The translations under genes were made by a program, and so were the position numbers. Below are positions 8,634-17,808 of a stretch of 64,000 nt of DNA, in pieces (position 1 is the first letter of the stretch; the number at the start of each line of letters is the position of its first letter). The DNA is from Maridesulfovibrio frigidus DSM 17176. GTDB lineage: Bacteria > Desulfobacterota > Desulfovibrionia > Desulfovibrionales > Desulfovibrionaceae. The notes beneath the pieces are model-generated. The model saw nothing but the letters and a program-made list of their open reading frames with translations. It made no database searches and was not told the origin of the DNA. The stretch covers positions 186,001-250,000 of the forward strand of contig NZ_JONL01000005.1 in the NCBI RefSeq assembly GCF_000711735.1, read 5' to 3'.

Positions 8634-8646
8634 TTCGGCTTCGCCA
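8634..8646 (+). repeat. tRNA-Asp 3'-end fragment 5 (acceptor only)
   Basis: Only TTCGGCTTCGCCA plus the following C of the acceptor end remains. On its own it would be too short to call, but it sits just before a hairpin almost identical to the tRNA-Asp terminator, in the same spacing as at 15562-15608. Confidence 0.6.
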
Positions 8647-8655
8647 CATTTCCTA

Positions 8656-8697
8656 AAAAAGGGATATCAATCGTTAGATTGGTATCCCTTTTTCATT
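8656..8697 (+). terminator. Terminator hairpin with tRNA fragment 5
   Basis: AAAAAGGGATATCAATC (8656-8672), loop GTTA, near-perfect complement to 8693, T-rich end. It matches the hairpin behind the intact tRNA-Asp (GGATATCAATC/GATTGATATCC) and ends the PhnA-like gene. Confidence 0.85.
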
Positions 8698-9024
8698 ATA
8701 TCTCGACACCATTTTTCCATATATACGAATTGCAATTTTACTCGTAAAAATCATATCTAAAACGTCCTGCCCCCTTATTAGTCGCAAAAACAATTCGAAC
8801 AACAGCACACCTGCAACCACTTAAACTGAATATAATTTATAATATCATGTGGACATTGTTCCTCTTGTAAATAATATATTAAACATTATTCCACAATGAG
8901 ACTCGAGAAACAGACTAATTTCAGAAACAGCTTAGTGAACTGCAACTGAAATTTAAATTGACGTTTTTTGCTAATCTATAAAATGCGCAAGTTATTACTT
9001 AACATGTTTAAGGAGTTCCAGTGT
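8698..9024. other. Intergenic region before the chemoreceptor
   Basis: AT-rich, no gene seen. It ends with a short possible leader (ATGs at 8983 and 9004) and the AAGGAG ribosome binding site of the chemoreceptor gene at 9010-9016. I could not identify a convincing promoter. Confidence 0.5.
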
Positions 9025-10911
9025 ATGTTCAAACTAAAGCTCAAAGGGCAACTACTTTTCCCCATTCTATCAATTATCATCCTTGGAATAATCTCGCTTC
9101 AAACATTCAGCTATATAAAATCATCAAACATCCTTGAAGATGAAATTGTAACTGCCATAACTCGTGATGCGAATGCAGCAACCAGATCTCTTGAAGAATG
9201 GATGGAAAGCATAACGGGAAATCTATCCAACTGGAGTAGAAACAAAATTTTCATTCAAGCTATTGAAGGGAATACGCAGGCAGCACAGGACGCACACTCA
9301 TTTACTCTAAATGCACTTAAAGATTTCCCCTGGTACGAAGGTGTCGCCCTCGTAGGGGCTGACGGCAAAGTTATTACAGCCAGCCCGGAAAGCTACGCAT
9401 CGCTTGATGTTGAAAATCGAGAATACTTTAAAACTTCTATAGGCGGCAGTATTGCTAAGTCCAAGCCTCTGACTAGCCGCGCAACAGGTAATCCCATATT
9501 TGTTGTATCAACCCCGATCAAAGATAGATCAGGAACGGTCAAAGGTGTCCTTTTCGCTGTAATCAAAATCACTGACCTATACGACATGATTCTCGCCCCC
9601 ATCAAAATCGGTCAAAATGGATATGCTTTTCTCACAGATTCTAAAGGCTTGATCATCGGACATCCTAATCCCAAATACATAATGGAACTGGATGTAAGCG
9701 GATCAGATTACGGAAAGGTTATGATTGCCCAGAAAAAAGGTAAATATAAGTACTTCTTCGATAAGCAAAACCAGTGGAAGGCAATGGCTTTTTCCGAAGT
9801 AGAACAAACAGGCTGGCTTGTTGCGGTAACAGCTCCTCTCGGAGAGCTCATGACCCCGCTTAGCGCAATTCGGAATGTAGCAATTGTCGGAACATTACTA
9901 ACTATTCTTGCGGCGGCACTTGTGATCTTCCTAATCGTCGGCCGGATATCCAACTCATTTAGCACTTTTGTAAGTGTCTTTCAAAAGATTGCTCAAGGCG
10001 ACCTACGCATTACCATTTCGGAAAAGGACCTCGCAAAAGGCGACGAAATTGGAGACATGGCCCGTGCAGTTAAACAAATGTCTGAAAACCTGACAGAAAC
10101 AATTACGTCAATCAGTGGAGCCACAAATGAAATGAGTGCGGGTAGCGAAGAACTGTCAGCATCCTCACAGAGTGTAGCTGAAGGAGCTAATGCCCAAGCT
10201 GCAAGTATTGAAGAAATATCTTCGAGCATGGAAGAAATGACTTCGAGTTTGCGCCAAAATGCTGACAACGCTAAGCAAACACAAGGGATAGCTGTTCAGG
10301 CGGCTACAGATGCTGAAGCTGGTGGAGAGGCTGTTGCAAAAACAGTTGAAGCTATGACTGAAATAGCGGGTAAAATCAGTGTAATTGAGAACATTGCACG
10401 GCAAACTAATTTGCTTGCACTTAATGCTGCAATTGAGGCTGCTAGAGCAGGTGAACACGGTAAAGGATTTGCCGTCGTCGCAGCAGAAGTTCGTAAATTG
10501 GCTGAGCATAGCGGCAAGGCCGCAGCTGAAATAAGCGCACTTTCAGCATCAAGCGTAAATGTCGCAAATGAAGCTGGAAATATGCTGGGACGAATCATTC
10601 CAGACATTCAGAAAACAGCCGAGCTAATAGAAGAGATATCTGCTACTACCGCTGAACAAAATGGAGGAGTGGAAGAAATAAACCGCTCCATTCAGCAACT
10701 TGATGACGTTATTCAATCAAATGCCTCTTCCTCAGAAGAAATGGCCGCAACTAGTGAGCAACTTGCCGGACAGAGTGAAATACTGCGCACCGCAGTCGGA
10801 ATCTTTACTTTCAATCAGAATACAACTTCGCATAAGAGTGCTTTACCTGCTTCGAAAAGTGCGCATCAGCGTCAAAGGTTCTCTGAAGATCAAGGTTTTG
10901 AGCGATTCTAA
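9025..10911 (+). CDS. Methyl-accepting chemotaxis protein with periplasmic dCache domain
   Basis: 628 residues from the ATG at 9025, chosen because an AAGGAG lies 9 nt upstream; starts at 8968, 8983 and 9004 lack one. Order: transmembrane helix about 10-28, a periplasmic double-Cache domain about 35-280 ([30 protein letters not shown]), a second helix about 285-310, HAMP about 312-365, and the cytoplasmic coiled-coil signalling domain. The hairpin tip [20 protein letters not shown] is fully conserved for binding CheA and CheW. No CheR/CheB-tethering pentapeptide at the C terminus. Ligand unknown; dCache receptors often bind amino acids or other small metabolites. It is convergent with gltS, sharing a terminator. 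Confidence 0.95.
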   Translation: MFKLKLKGQLLFPILSIIILGIISLQTFSYIKSSNILEDEIVTAITRDANAATRSLEEWMESITGNLSNWSRNKIFIQAIEGNTQAAQDAHSFTLNALKDFPWYEGVALVGADGKVITASPESYASLDVENREYFKTSIGGSIAKSKPLTSRATGNPIFVVSTPIKDRSGTVKGVLFAVIKITDLYDMILAPIKIGQNGYAFLTDSKGLIIGHPNPKYIMELDVSGSDYGKVMIAQKKGKYKYFFDKQNQWKAMAFSEVEQTGWLVAVTAPLGELMTPLSAIRNVAIVGTLLTILAAALVIFLIVGRISNSFSTFVSVFQKIAQGDLRITISEKDLAKGDEIGDMARAVKQMSENLTETITSISGATNEMSAGSEELSASSQSVAEGANAQAASIEEISSSMEEMTSSLRQNADNAKQTQGIAVQAATDAEAGGEAVAKTVEAMTEIAGKISVIENIARQTNLLALNAAIEAARAGEHGKGFAVVAAEVRKLAEHSGKAAAEISALSASSVNVANEAGNMLGRIIPDIQKTAELIEEISATTAEQNGGVEEINRSIQQLDDVIQSNASSSEEMAATSEQLAGQSEILRTAVGIFTFNQNTTSHKSALPASKSAHQRQRFSEDQGFERF

Positions 10912-11003
10912 TAACTATAAGCAAATACTATATATAAAGAGCTGCACTTAACTGTGCAGACTGGGGGCGACCTTAGCCCTCAAAATGGACTATTAAAAAA
11001 TAT

Positions 11004-11046
11004 GGCCTATCCGGTTCGAGCATGCTCGAATCGGGTAGGCTTTTAT
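11004..11046. terminator. Bidirectional terminator between the chemoreceptor gene and gltS
   Basis: Inverted repeat GCCTATCC ... GGGTAGGC enclosing GTTCGAGCATGCTCGAATC (11005-11040), with an A run before and a T run after, suiting both convergent genes. Confidence 0.85.
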
Positions 11047-11047
11047 T

Positions 11048-12274
11048 TTACTGAAAAAACGGATGATTCAAAAAAGTCTGAATCGTTCCAGCATTAATTA
11101 AATCGATAAAGAATGCTCCCACTAAAGGAATTACAAGCAACGCTTTCGCAGACGGCTCATATCTTTTTGCGACAGCATCCATACTCGCAATAGCAACCGG
11201 CGTCGCTCCAAGCCCCAGCCCTAAAAACCCTCCGCAAATCATTGCGGCATCGTAATCTTTGCCAAGCAGGCGGAACACAACCTGAGTCGCGAAGAACACA
11301 ACTAAAAGAGCCTGAGCAGCCATGGTAATCACTAGTAGCATTGCAGAATCTGCAAGTGAAAGTAGATCCATACTCATAAGGCTCATGGTCAAAAACAACT
11401 GGAGCGAAACTCCGCCCAAAATATCAATAACATTATGCCTGATGCTCACTTTAAGTGGATCTGCAAGGTTGGTTATTACCACTCCCGCGACTAGTGCGGT
11501 GAGGAAACCCGGCAAACGTATTTCATAAGCAAATAAATAGCGATTCACAGCGTCCCCGGCACCAAGACAAAGAGCCAAAGCAAGAGTAGTATCAATAATA
11601 TCTTCAACACTGATATGGCGTTTAGCTCCCTTCGAGTCGGCATCTTTAACATTAGATTTCCCATCAGCATCTTTTGCATCATCAGGCTGGAGATTCTCCT
11701 TTTTAATCAGCCAGCCAGCAACAGGACTTCCTAGCAATCCTCCGAAAATTAAGCCTAGCGTAGCGCAGGCAATGCCGAATTCCGATGCTCCGGTGACACC
11801 TTTAGCAGTAGCCACCTCGCCCCAAGCGATAACAGTTCCGTGCCCCCCTGCGAAAGGAATACTCCCACCAAACAACCCGAAGGTAGGAGAGAATCCAAGC
11901 AACATCGCAACAGAAACACCCATAACATTTTGCAAGACGAGGAAGACCGAGCAAGCCACAACCAAAAGAATTAAAGCCTTTCCACCTCTGAGCAACGAGC
12001 GCAGCTTTGCGTTAAGTCCGATTGTACTAAAAAAGATGAGGAGCAAAATACCGCGAAGCTGTAAATCAAAGGTAAGTTGAACAACTCCAAAACCTGCAAG
12101 CATAGCCACGACAATGCTACAAATCAAACCACCGGTTACTGAGTTAGGAATATTGTTCTTGTTCAAAAATTTGATGTGTTTGGTAACAAAAGTACCGAGA
12201 TACAAAACGAGAATAGACATTATAATGATCTGCCGGCCGGTAACTTCATATGTAGGAATCAGTAAATCAGCCAC
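11048..12274 (-). CDS. gltS: Sodium/glutamate symporter
   Basis: 408-residue membrane protein, the usual length for GltS. It shows the family's two inverted halves, each with a glycine-rich re-entrant loop: GGSIPFAGGHGTVIAWG (about residues 137-153) and GGFLGLGLGATPVAIAS (about 346-362). About ten hydrophobic helices. The loop between the halves (about 195-220) is polar and Asp/Lys-rich. Family role: Na+-coupled uptake of glutamate across the inner membrane. The start is GTG at 12274 with AGGGAG 9 nt upstream. Upstream lie two direct CGCTTAAATC repeats that may be regulator sites. Functionally it fits with the glutamate synthase operon at 31-36 kb, though the two are not linked. Confidence 0.95.
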   Translation of the reverse strand: MADLLIPTYEVTGRQIIIMSILVLYLGTFVTKHIKFLNKNNIPNSVTGGLICSIVVAMLAGFGVVQLTFDLQLRGILLLIFFSTIGLNAKLRSLLRGGKALILLVVACSVFLVLQNVMGVSVAMLLGFSPTFGLFGGSIPFAGGHGTVIAWGEVATAKGVTGASEFGIACATLGLIFGGLLGSPVAGWLIKKENLQPDDAKDADGKSNVKDADSKGAKRHISVEDIIDTTLALALCLGAGDAVNRYLFAYEIRLPGFLTALVAGVVITNLADPLKVSIRHNVIDILGGVSLQLFLTMSLMSMDLLSLADSAMLLVITMAAQALLVVFFATQVVFRLLGKDYDAAMICGGFLGLGLGATPVAIASMDAVAKRYEPSAKALLVIPLVGAFFIDLINAGTIQTFLNHPFFQ

Positions 12275-12306
12275 GTTTTCAGGCTCCCTAAGTGTATAAC
12301 TAGTTG

Positions 12307-12332
12307 CGCTTAAATCGAACTACGCTTAAATC
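12307..12332. promoter_or_regulatory. Two direct 10-bp repeats upstream of gltS
   Basis: CGCTTAAATC at 12307-12316 and again at 12323-12332, a 16-bp period, 33-58 bp before the gltS start. Tandem direct repeats in this position suggest a transcription-factor site; which factor is unknown. Confidence 0.35.
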
Positions 12333-12791
12333 TCACATCATTTTTTGATTTATATTCTATGCTTACAAACCTTGCATTTTTTTTACTGAATGCCAATAGA
12401 TGTTCATAATTTTGTTGCTGTATTTACTAAAAACCCATCTTTACCAAAAAACCAGCATCACTCATTAGCAATAAACACTCTCAAGAAAAGAGCTTTGATC
12501 AGCATTTTTCACAAATTTGAAAAGTTATAACACGCTTTTCTTGAAATTGACTCTAAAATAAGCAACACTGTACAGTTTTGTAAAAATATTGACAAAACAA
12601 TGCATCATTGATTACACAATCGCAAGAAACAGGACAAAATTGACAAGTTAAGTTGTATTTAAATTGAATCATGCTCTCCCCAAGCTTTTTCATTCACAAT
12701 TTGCGTAGACCAAAATTCGGACATAAAAATCTCCGATAACAATATCCCCTGCGATAATTCCAGCATAGCCTAATTTAGAAAGAGTAATATA
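12333..12791. other. Intergenic region between gltS and the tandem-Cache gene
   Basis: Divergent promoter region, strongly AT-rich. No small gene or structured element stands out beyond the CGCTTAAATC repeats next to gltS. Confidence 0.5.
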
Positions 12792-14843
12792 ATGAAGAAT
12801 GAACTGATCAAAAGGCACGAACGAACCCTTCTCAAGGCAATGCCTGCCGTTGAAAAATGTCTGAGCCTGCTTACAAGACTTGACCGCCAGTGGACCATGG
12901 CAACTTTGACTGGTAAAATTAATTGCAGTCGCATTGCTCAAACTTTAATAGACTTCATTATTAAAACTCAGGAAAACTTTTCTACCCTAAAACAGAACCT
13001 AGTCGACACTCTAGTCATAGAGAATACCCAAAAGGTTATACTTGAAATTTCTTCTGTCGCTCAGGTCGTAATAGATATCCTTAAACGCAACCTGTTCGAA
13101 AGAACTGCGGATGTGGGCTTCCTTGCAACAGACGATGATATAGTCCGTTTCCTTTCAGACGACACCAGCGATCACGAAGCAATTGAAATAATGGAAGAAC
13201 GCCTCCTTGAATATCGCAACAAATACACGGTCTATGACGAAATCATCATCCTAGATACCAATGGTAAAGTTTGCGCCCATCTGGACCACGACAATAAGGT
13301 TAGTTATTCCGAAGACCCTCTTCTAGCTGAAACATATGAGGCTGAAGAATACGTAGAAACCTACAGAAGAAGCGACCTGGCTCCTAACCGAGGAGAAGTT
13401 CTTATATATTCTCAGGCTATTAAGTCTCCGAATTCAGGCGCTCCGCTGGGGGTTCTATGCCTTATTTTCGACTTCGCGGGAGAAATGGAAGGCATTTACA
13501 AGAATTTGTTGCAATCCTCCGAAGACACAATTCTCCTTGTCCTCGACCAAAGCGGGAAAGCAATCTCCTCCAGTGATCCGGTAAAAGCTCCTGTTGGACG
13601 ACCTTATCTCATGTCCAAAAAAGATGAATTCAATGTTGTAAATATAAATGGCGATCCACACCTTGCAAAAACAGTTGAAACCAAAGGGTATCAGGGCTTT
13701 TTCGGCCTGACGTGGTATGGACATGTGCTGCAACGCATGGAAACAAGTTTTAGTAGCGACAGCGATAACTGCTCACTTGATGCAGACACTATTCGTAATA
13801 AAGCTATATTTTCCGGCAGACTCATTCAGGTGGAGGAAGCGTCCGAGAATGTACTTTCTGACCTAGAGCTGGTTGTTCAAAACGGCGAGATCATGGCTGC
13901 CAAGAAATGCATCGAACCGAACATAACAGAGCAGATGGAAGGGAGAGCACTGCCCAACATCCTTAATGAAATCAAAAAAATAGGCGATCAAGTTCAGCAT
14001 GTATTCCAGTCATCCACTGACGGCCTGCTAAAGCTTGCTTCCTCATCCAGACTTCACGATGTTCAATTTATGGCTCAACTTGGTATCGATATCATGGATC
14101 GCAACCTATACGAACGTGCAAACGACTGTAGATGGTGGGCACTGACCTCAGATTTCAGAAGAATTTTAGAAAAGTCTAAAGTCAGCGATGCTGAGCGCGA
14201 TCATATGCGCGACATTCTACATTACATAAACAGCCTCTATACGGTCTACACCAATCTGTTTATCTACGATCGGAGTGGTAGGATTCTAGCTTGCTCCAAT
14301 CCAGAAGAATTCCGCCAGGAAGGACGCGCGCTAAATGACCAGTATATATCAGAAACATTAAAAATTACAGACTCGCAACGCTATTGCGTCTCTAGCTTTG
14401 ACTCAACGGACCTTTATGCCGAAAATGGAATGCCGCGCCATTCATACATATACAGTGCATCAATAACATCGCTGGAGAATCATTCCAATGTCCTTGGCGG
14501 TATCGGTATCGTTTTCGATTCAGCACCTGAATTTTTATCCATGTTAAACGATGCACTTCCTCATGACGGCAATGGAGATGTCCTAGAAGGATCAGAAGGG
14601 ATGTTTGTAGGCACAGACGGCAAAATAGTCGCATCCACTAACCCGAACCATAAGCCCGGTGACAGAATTGATATTCCAACAGAATTTAAACAGCTATCAT
14701 GCGGCGAGTTCACCTCTGAGCTAGTTGAAGAAGAAGATAAGCTGTTCGCCATAGGATGTGCACATTCCGCAGGATACAGAGAATACAAACGTGGCGACGG
14801 CTACACGAACAATATACTCAGCATAGTAAAAGTGCGAATCTAA
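12792..14843 (+). CDS. Soluble protein with two tandem Cache-like sensor units and no output domain
   Basis: 683 residues, no signal peptide and no transmembrane segment. It contains an internal duplication: unit one (about residues 75-330) and unit two (about 400-670) share RNLFERTADVGFLA / RNLYERANDCRWWA, then YTVYDEIIILDTNGKV / YTVYTNLFIYDRSGRI, and later SPDS- or NPNH-type turns before GRPY / GDRI. The repeats resemble Cache/PAS-type ligand domains of chemoreceptors, yet here they are cytoplasmic and no MCP, kinase or GGDEF output is attached. Such proteins could sense an internal metabolite or present it to a partner. The ATG at 12792 has weak upstream complementarity. It precedes the SpoIIAA-like gene by about 95 nt and the pair may be one operon. 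Specific function unknown. Confidence 0.7.
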   Translation: MKNELIKRHERTLLKAMPAVEKCLSLLTRLDRQWTMATLTGKINCSRIAQTLIDFIIKTQENFSTLKQNLVDTLVIENTQKVILEISSVAQVVIDILKRNLFERTADVGFLATDDDIVRFLSDDTSDHEAIEIMEERLLEYRNKYTVYDEIIILDTNGKVCAHLDHDNKVSYSEDPLLAETYEAEEYVETYRRSDLAPNRGEVLIYSQAIKSPNSGAPLGVLCLIFDFAGEMEGIYKNLLQSSEDTILLVLDQSGKAISSSDPVKAPVGRPYLMSKKDEFNVVNINGDPHLAKTVETKGYQGFFGLTWYGHVLQRMETSFSSDSDNCSLDADTIRNKAIFSGRLIQVEEASENVLSDLELVVQNGEIMAAKKCIEPNITEQMEGRALPNILNEIKKIGDQVQHVFQSSTDGLLKLASSSRLHDVQFMAQLGIDIMDRNLYERANDCRWWALTSDFRRILEKSKVSDAERDHMRDILHYINSLYTVYTNLFIYDRSGRILACSNPEEFRQEGRALNDQYISETLKITDSQRYCVSSFDSTDLYAENGMPRHSYIYSASITSLENHSNVLGGIGIVFDSAPEFLSMLNDALPHDGNGDVLEGSEGMFVGTDGKIVASTNPNHKPGDRIDIPTEFKQLSCGEFTSELVEEEDKLFAIGCAHSAGYREYKRGDGYTNNILSIVKVRI

Positions 14844-14938
14844 ACCTGCCAAATATTATTGCCCCCTATTTAGAAAAAATGCTATCCTTTGTAACTTGTC
14901 CCAACGAATCAGCATTTTCCAAACCTAAAGAGGCAAAA

Positions 14939-15298
14939 ATGATTGAACTAGTAGAAATAGACTCATCAAAAGCGGTCGGATTTAAAATTTCTGGCAAGAT
15001 TGAAGAAAAAGACATGAAGCTTGTTATCGATGCAGTGAATGAAAAATTCAAATACGAAGAAAAAGTAGCCATTTACGTTGAACTGGTACAATTTGGCGGA
15101 ATATCTCTCAAAGCATTAGTCGAAGATATTAAGTTCGCATTTCCAAACCTGAAAAGGTTCACCAAAAAGGCCGTTGTGTCCGATAAAAGCTGGCATGAAA
15201 CGCTTACTGAAATTAGTGATAAATTATTTCCGTTCATTGAACTTAAGCATTTCGGTGTTGCTGAAAAAGAGAAAGCGAAGCTCTGGGTTATGGAATAA
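14939..15298 (+). CDS. SpoIIAA-like (STAS-related) protein
   Basis: 119 residues from the ATG at 14939, where AGAGG lies 6 nt upstream; the longer reading frame from 14756 overlaps the previous gene and is unlikely. Sequence features such as VGFKISGKIEEKDMK, VAIYVELVQFGGIS and KKAVVSDKSWHETL fit the SpoIIAA-like family (DUF3478), a STAS-related fold that in some members binds lipids or nucleotides. No serine-phosphorylation site typical of anti-anti-sigma factors is evident. Cytosolic. It lies between the tandem-Cache gene and the tRNA genes. Confidence 0.8.
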   Translation: MIELVEIDSSKAVGFKISGKIEEKDMKLVIDAVNEKFKYEEKVAIYVELVQFGGISLKALVEDIKFAFPNLKRFTKKAVVSDKSWHETLTEISDKLFPFIELKHFGVAEKEKAKLWVME

Positions 15299-15371
15299 CT
15301 AGAAACTTTCACTTTTTTACAAATTTTGATTGACATATCACAGGACTAAACTTAGAAGATATTTCTCTTGA

Positions 15372-15447
15372 GGGCGAATAGCTCAGCTGGAAGAGCATCG
15401 GCCTTACAAGCCGAGGGTCACAGGTTCGAGCCCTGTTTCGCCTACCA
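15372..15447 (+). tRNA. tRNA-Val (anticodon TAC)
   Basis: 76 nt with complete cloverleaf: acceptor GGGCGAA paired to TTCGCCT, D arm GCTC..GAGC, anticodon stem TCGGC/GCCGA around loop CTTACAA (anticodon TAC), T arm CAGGTTCGAGCCCTG, discriminator A and encoded CCA. It precedes tRNA-Asp by 38 nt and is probably co-transcribed with it. Confidence 0.97.
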
Positions 15448-15485
15448 TTTGATATTTAGTGCCGCTTAACGCACTTCATATACGC

Positions 15486-15562
<77 letters not shown>

Positions 15563-15572
15563 CTTTTCTTAG

Positions 15573-15616
15573 AAAAAGGATATCAATCTTTAGATTGATA
15601 TCCTTTTTCTTTTTTG
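15573..15616 (+). terminator. Terminator of the tRNA-Val/tRNA-Asp unit
   Basis: AAAAAGGATATCAATCT with perfect complement to 15608 and a T-rich tail. Versions of this hairpin recur behind tRNA fragments 1 and 5. Confidence 0.9.
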
Positions 15617-15686
15617 GTGATCGGACACAAGACGAGTATATTAATATGGACACAAAAACAAAAAAGACAGCATCTCTTTCACGCTC

Positions 15687-16568
15687 CTAACTATCTGACA
15701 GTCTCTCTGATCTTAAATTGTATTCATCCGCCGCTTCCCACCCGACAAGCGCCTTCTTTCTTGCAGCTCCCCATCGGTACTGATGTATTTGACCTGATTT
15801 AGCTATGACTCGATGGCATGGAATTAAATATGCTACAGGGTTTTTAGCAATTGCATTTGCAACAGCTCTGAATGCTTTTGGTTTTCCCATATATTCTGCT
15901 ATATCCTGATAGCTTGCCAGACTTCCGCTAGGAATTTTTAATAAAGCTTTCCACACATTAACTTGAAAATTGGTCCCTTTGATTAAGAGATTAAAAGGAC
16001 GAGTTTCTTGTACTTTATCTGCATCGAATATTTGTGCTACAGCGGGAACAATAGCTAAACTATTTTCAATGAATACAGCGTCAGGCCATGCTTTAAAAAG
16101 TTGGTCTAGCATATCTTGATGGTTTTCTTCCACAAAACCGAAATAGCAAATGCCTCTCTTAGTTATTGCCATCAAGCATTCACCAAAAGGAGATGAGCAA
16201 AAACCGTATTCGATATTTAATCCAGCCCCTTGCTTTTTAAAATCTCCCGGAGTCATTGCATCGAAGTTCACAAATAAATCATGCAATCGACTCGGACCGG
16301 AAAGACCTGAATCAAGAGAAGCCTCTAGAACACTCTTGGATTTGGATAATTCTTTTTTTGTATGATCCAAAGTGATAAACTGTAAAAATTGAACAGGGCT
16401 AATCCCTGCCCACCGCTTAAACATGCGGTTAAAATGATATTTGCTTAAATGAACATTATCTGCAATTTCTTCTAAACTTGGTTGAGACTTAAAATTATCT
16501 TGAATAAAATGGATAGCTTTTTCTATTTTATTATAATCCTCATGTTGTTGCTTATTGCTATATAACAT
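15687..16568 (-). CDS. Ada-like fusion: AraC-type HTH plus O6-methylguanine-DNA methyltransferase
   Basis: 293 residues from the ATG at 16568, which has AAGGAGG 7 nt upstream (an upstream in-frame start at 16607 is not needed). N-terminal AraC-type double helix-turn-helix, about residues 8-105 (IADNVHLSKYHFNRMFKRWAG), then a methyltransferase domain ending in the active site PCHRVI (about residues 249-254), whose Cys accepts the methyl group. It lacks the N-terminal Cys4 zinc domain of E. coli Ada that senses methylphosphotriesters, so it can repair O6-methylguanine and bind DNA, but its inducing signal would have to differ. It lies in a 2.2-kb island between tRNA-Asp and a tRNA fragment, divergent from the CCG protein gene. 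Confidence 0.93.
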   Translation of the reverse strand: MLYSNKQQHEDYNKIEKAIHFIQDNFKSQPSLEEIADNVHLSKYHFNRMFKRWAGISPVQFLQFITLDHTKKELSKSKSVLEASLDSGLSGPSRLHDLFVNFDAMTPGDFKKQGAGLNIEYGFCSSPFGECLMAITKRGICYFGFVEENHQDMLDQLFKAWPDAVFIENSLAIVPAVAQIFDADKVQETRPFNLLIKGTNFQVNVWKALLKIPSGSLASYQDIAEYMGKPKAFRAVANAIAKNPVAYLIPCHRVIAKSGQIHQYRWGAARKKALVGWEAADEYNLRSERLSDS

Positions 16569-16697
16569 TTGAGCCTCCTTCTCGAACTTTTGCACAATTA
16601 TCCTCAAAGATCATTCCGAATATTGCTGCATGCAGCAACATTCGGGTCGTTACGGATAGCTAAAACAATTATTTCTATAAAAAAAAGGAGAGTCAAA

Positions 16698-17357
16698 ATG
16701 CCAAATAAAACATATTTTAATCCCGGATGTGCACTTAGTCTTTATAAACCTGAAATGGAAAATACTATTTTAGCTTTTCTGAACCAAAATTATAAAGAAA
16801 CCTCTTTACATAAAACATGCTGCCGTCACGACCCTCAACTTGAAAAAGGATCTATGATTATCAATATCTGCGCGGGCTGTGACAAAAGGTTCAGTAGTTT
16901 ATATGAAGGGGTTTCGACAATATCATTGTGGGAAGTTATAGACAGCCTAGATTCATTCAATTTCCCTGATTACCTTGGACTAAAAATGTCGGTCCACGAT
17001 GCATGCCCGGTTCGCGATAATTCAGGGGTACATCAAGCTGTTCGCAGACTGCTTAACAATATGAACGTTGAAACGATTGAAACTAAATTCAATAAATCAA
17101 GCTCAGTCTGCTGTGGTGATGATTTCTATCCGAAACTTCCTGTGGAAAAAGTCCATAAACTAATGAAGAAGCGCGCTGACTCCATGCCATGTGATGATGT
17201 TTGTGTATACTGCGTCTCGTGCATTAAGTCCCTATATATAGGAGGGAAGACTCCAAGACATTTAGCTGATCTTCTACTGAACGAATCAACTACCCCACAA
17301 GAATATGACACTGAGAAATGGCATGCCCAATTACAGGAATATATTGATCGTCACTAG
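16698..17357 (+). CDS. Cysteine-rich CCG-type (HdrB-like) protein
   Basis: 219 residues from the ATG at 16698, with AAGGAG 8 nt upstream. Cysteines are arranged as in CCG-domain proteins: YFNPGCALSLY near the N terminus, KTCCRHD (about 43), NICAGCDKRF (about 60), HDACPVRD (about 105), SVCCGDDF (about 140) and CVYCVSCIKSL (about 175-185). In heterodisulfide reductase B and related subunits this pattern binds special Fe-S clusters; the actual cofactor here is inferred. No redox partner gene is adjacent. The divergent Ada-like gene starts only 130 bp away, so the two may share a regulatory region, and the Ada-like protein could control both. Cytosolic; specific role unknown. Confidence 0.7.
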   Translation: MPNKTYFNPGCALSLYKPEMENTILAFLNQNYKETSLHKTCCRHDPQLEKGSMIINICAGCDKRFSSLYEGVSTISLWEVIDSLDSFNFPDYLGLKMSVHDACPVRDNSGVHQAVRRLLNNMNVETIETKFNKSSSVCCGDDFYPKLPVEKVHKLMKKRADSMPCDDVCVYCVSCIKSLYIGGKTPRHLADLLLNESTTPQEYDTEKWHAQLQEYIDRH

Positions 17358-17473
17358 CCATGAGACTAAACAAGTTCTGACCTGCCACTCTTGAAGTCGA
17401 GAGATGTCTTCCGAACACTGTCTGTACCAATAAGATCACGACTTATGCTAACATCGGTTTCTTTTTACAAATC

Positions 17474-17668
17474 CTAGCCAAAATGGACGTGTTGGGAAAA
17501 ACACAAAAAAGACAGCCTCAAATGAGACGGGCTTAAAAGCGGGATATCATTAGTAATGGTCAGTGCTTGCTTTTTAAAATGACTAACCAAACCATTCAAG
17601 TCTGATTCAAGTTGAAAGAGCTGGTTGTAAACCATCCGCTCTTCATATGGATTGGCAATACTAATATT
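17474..17668 (-). CDS. Small hypothetical ORF, possibly a remnant
   Basis: About 64 codons starting from an ATG at 17668 (a 72-codon version begins at 17692, inside the tRNA fragment). It reads NPYEERMVYNQLFQLESDLN..., a plausible helical segment, but the C terminus looks non-coding and no good ribosome binding site is seen. It lies next to tRNA-Asp fragment 6 and could be a leftover of the integrated element. I do not recognise it. Confidence 0.2.
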   Translation of the reverse strand, partial: NISIANPYEERMVYNQLFQLESDLNGLVSHFKKQALTITNDIPLLSPSHLRLSFLCFSQHVHFG

Positions 17669-17698
17669 CATAAGAATAAAGTGTAACGACAACCTCTA

Positions 17699-17745
17699 GC
17701 CTGTCATGCCAAAGGCCGAAGGCTAAATATTCTTCGGCTCCGCCA
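17699..17745 (+). repeat. tRNA-Asp 3'-half fragment 6
   Basis: GCCTGTCATGCCAAAGGCCG, then GGCTAAATATTC and CTTCGGCTCCGCCA: the anticodon arm and acceptor end are preserved, the T arm is mutated. It bounds, with the intact tRNA-Asp at 15486-15562, a segment of 2.2 kb holding the Ada-like and CCG genes. Its 5' flank resembles that of fragment 4. Confidence 0.8.
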
Positions 17746-17808
17746 CATTTTACGATTAATTATCTGCGTTTGCATAAAGTTGACTGAAATGTCACCCGTT
17801 TTTTAAAG

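Noticed and set aside
14756-14938. Upstream part of the SpoIIAA-like ORF
   Set aside because: It overlaps the tandem-Cache gene and the ATG at 14939 has a good ribosome binding site.
17375-17415. Another tRNA-like stretch (GACCTGCCACTCTTGAAGTCGA)
   Set aside because: Resembles the anticodon part but lacks TTCGA and acceptor sequence; could be chance.
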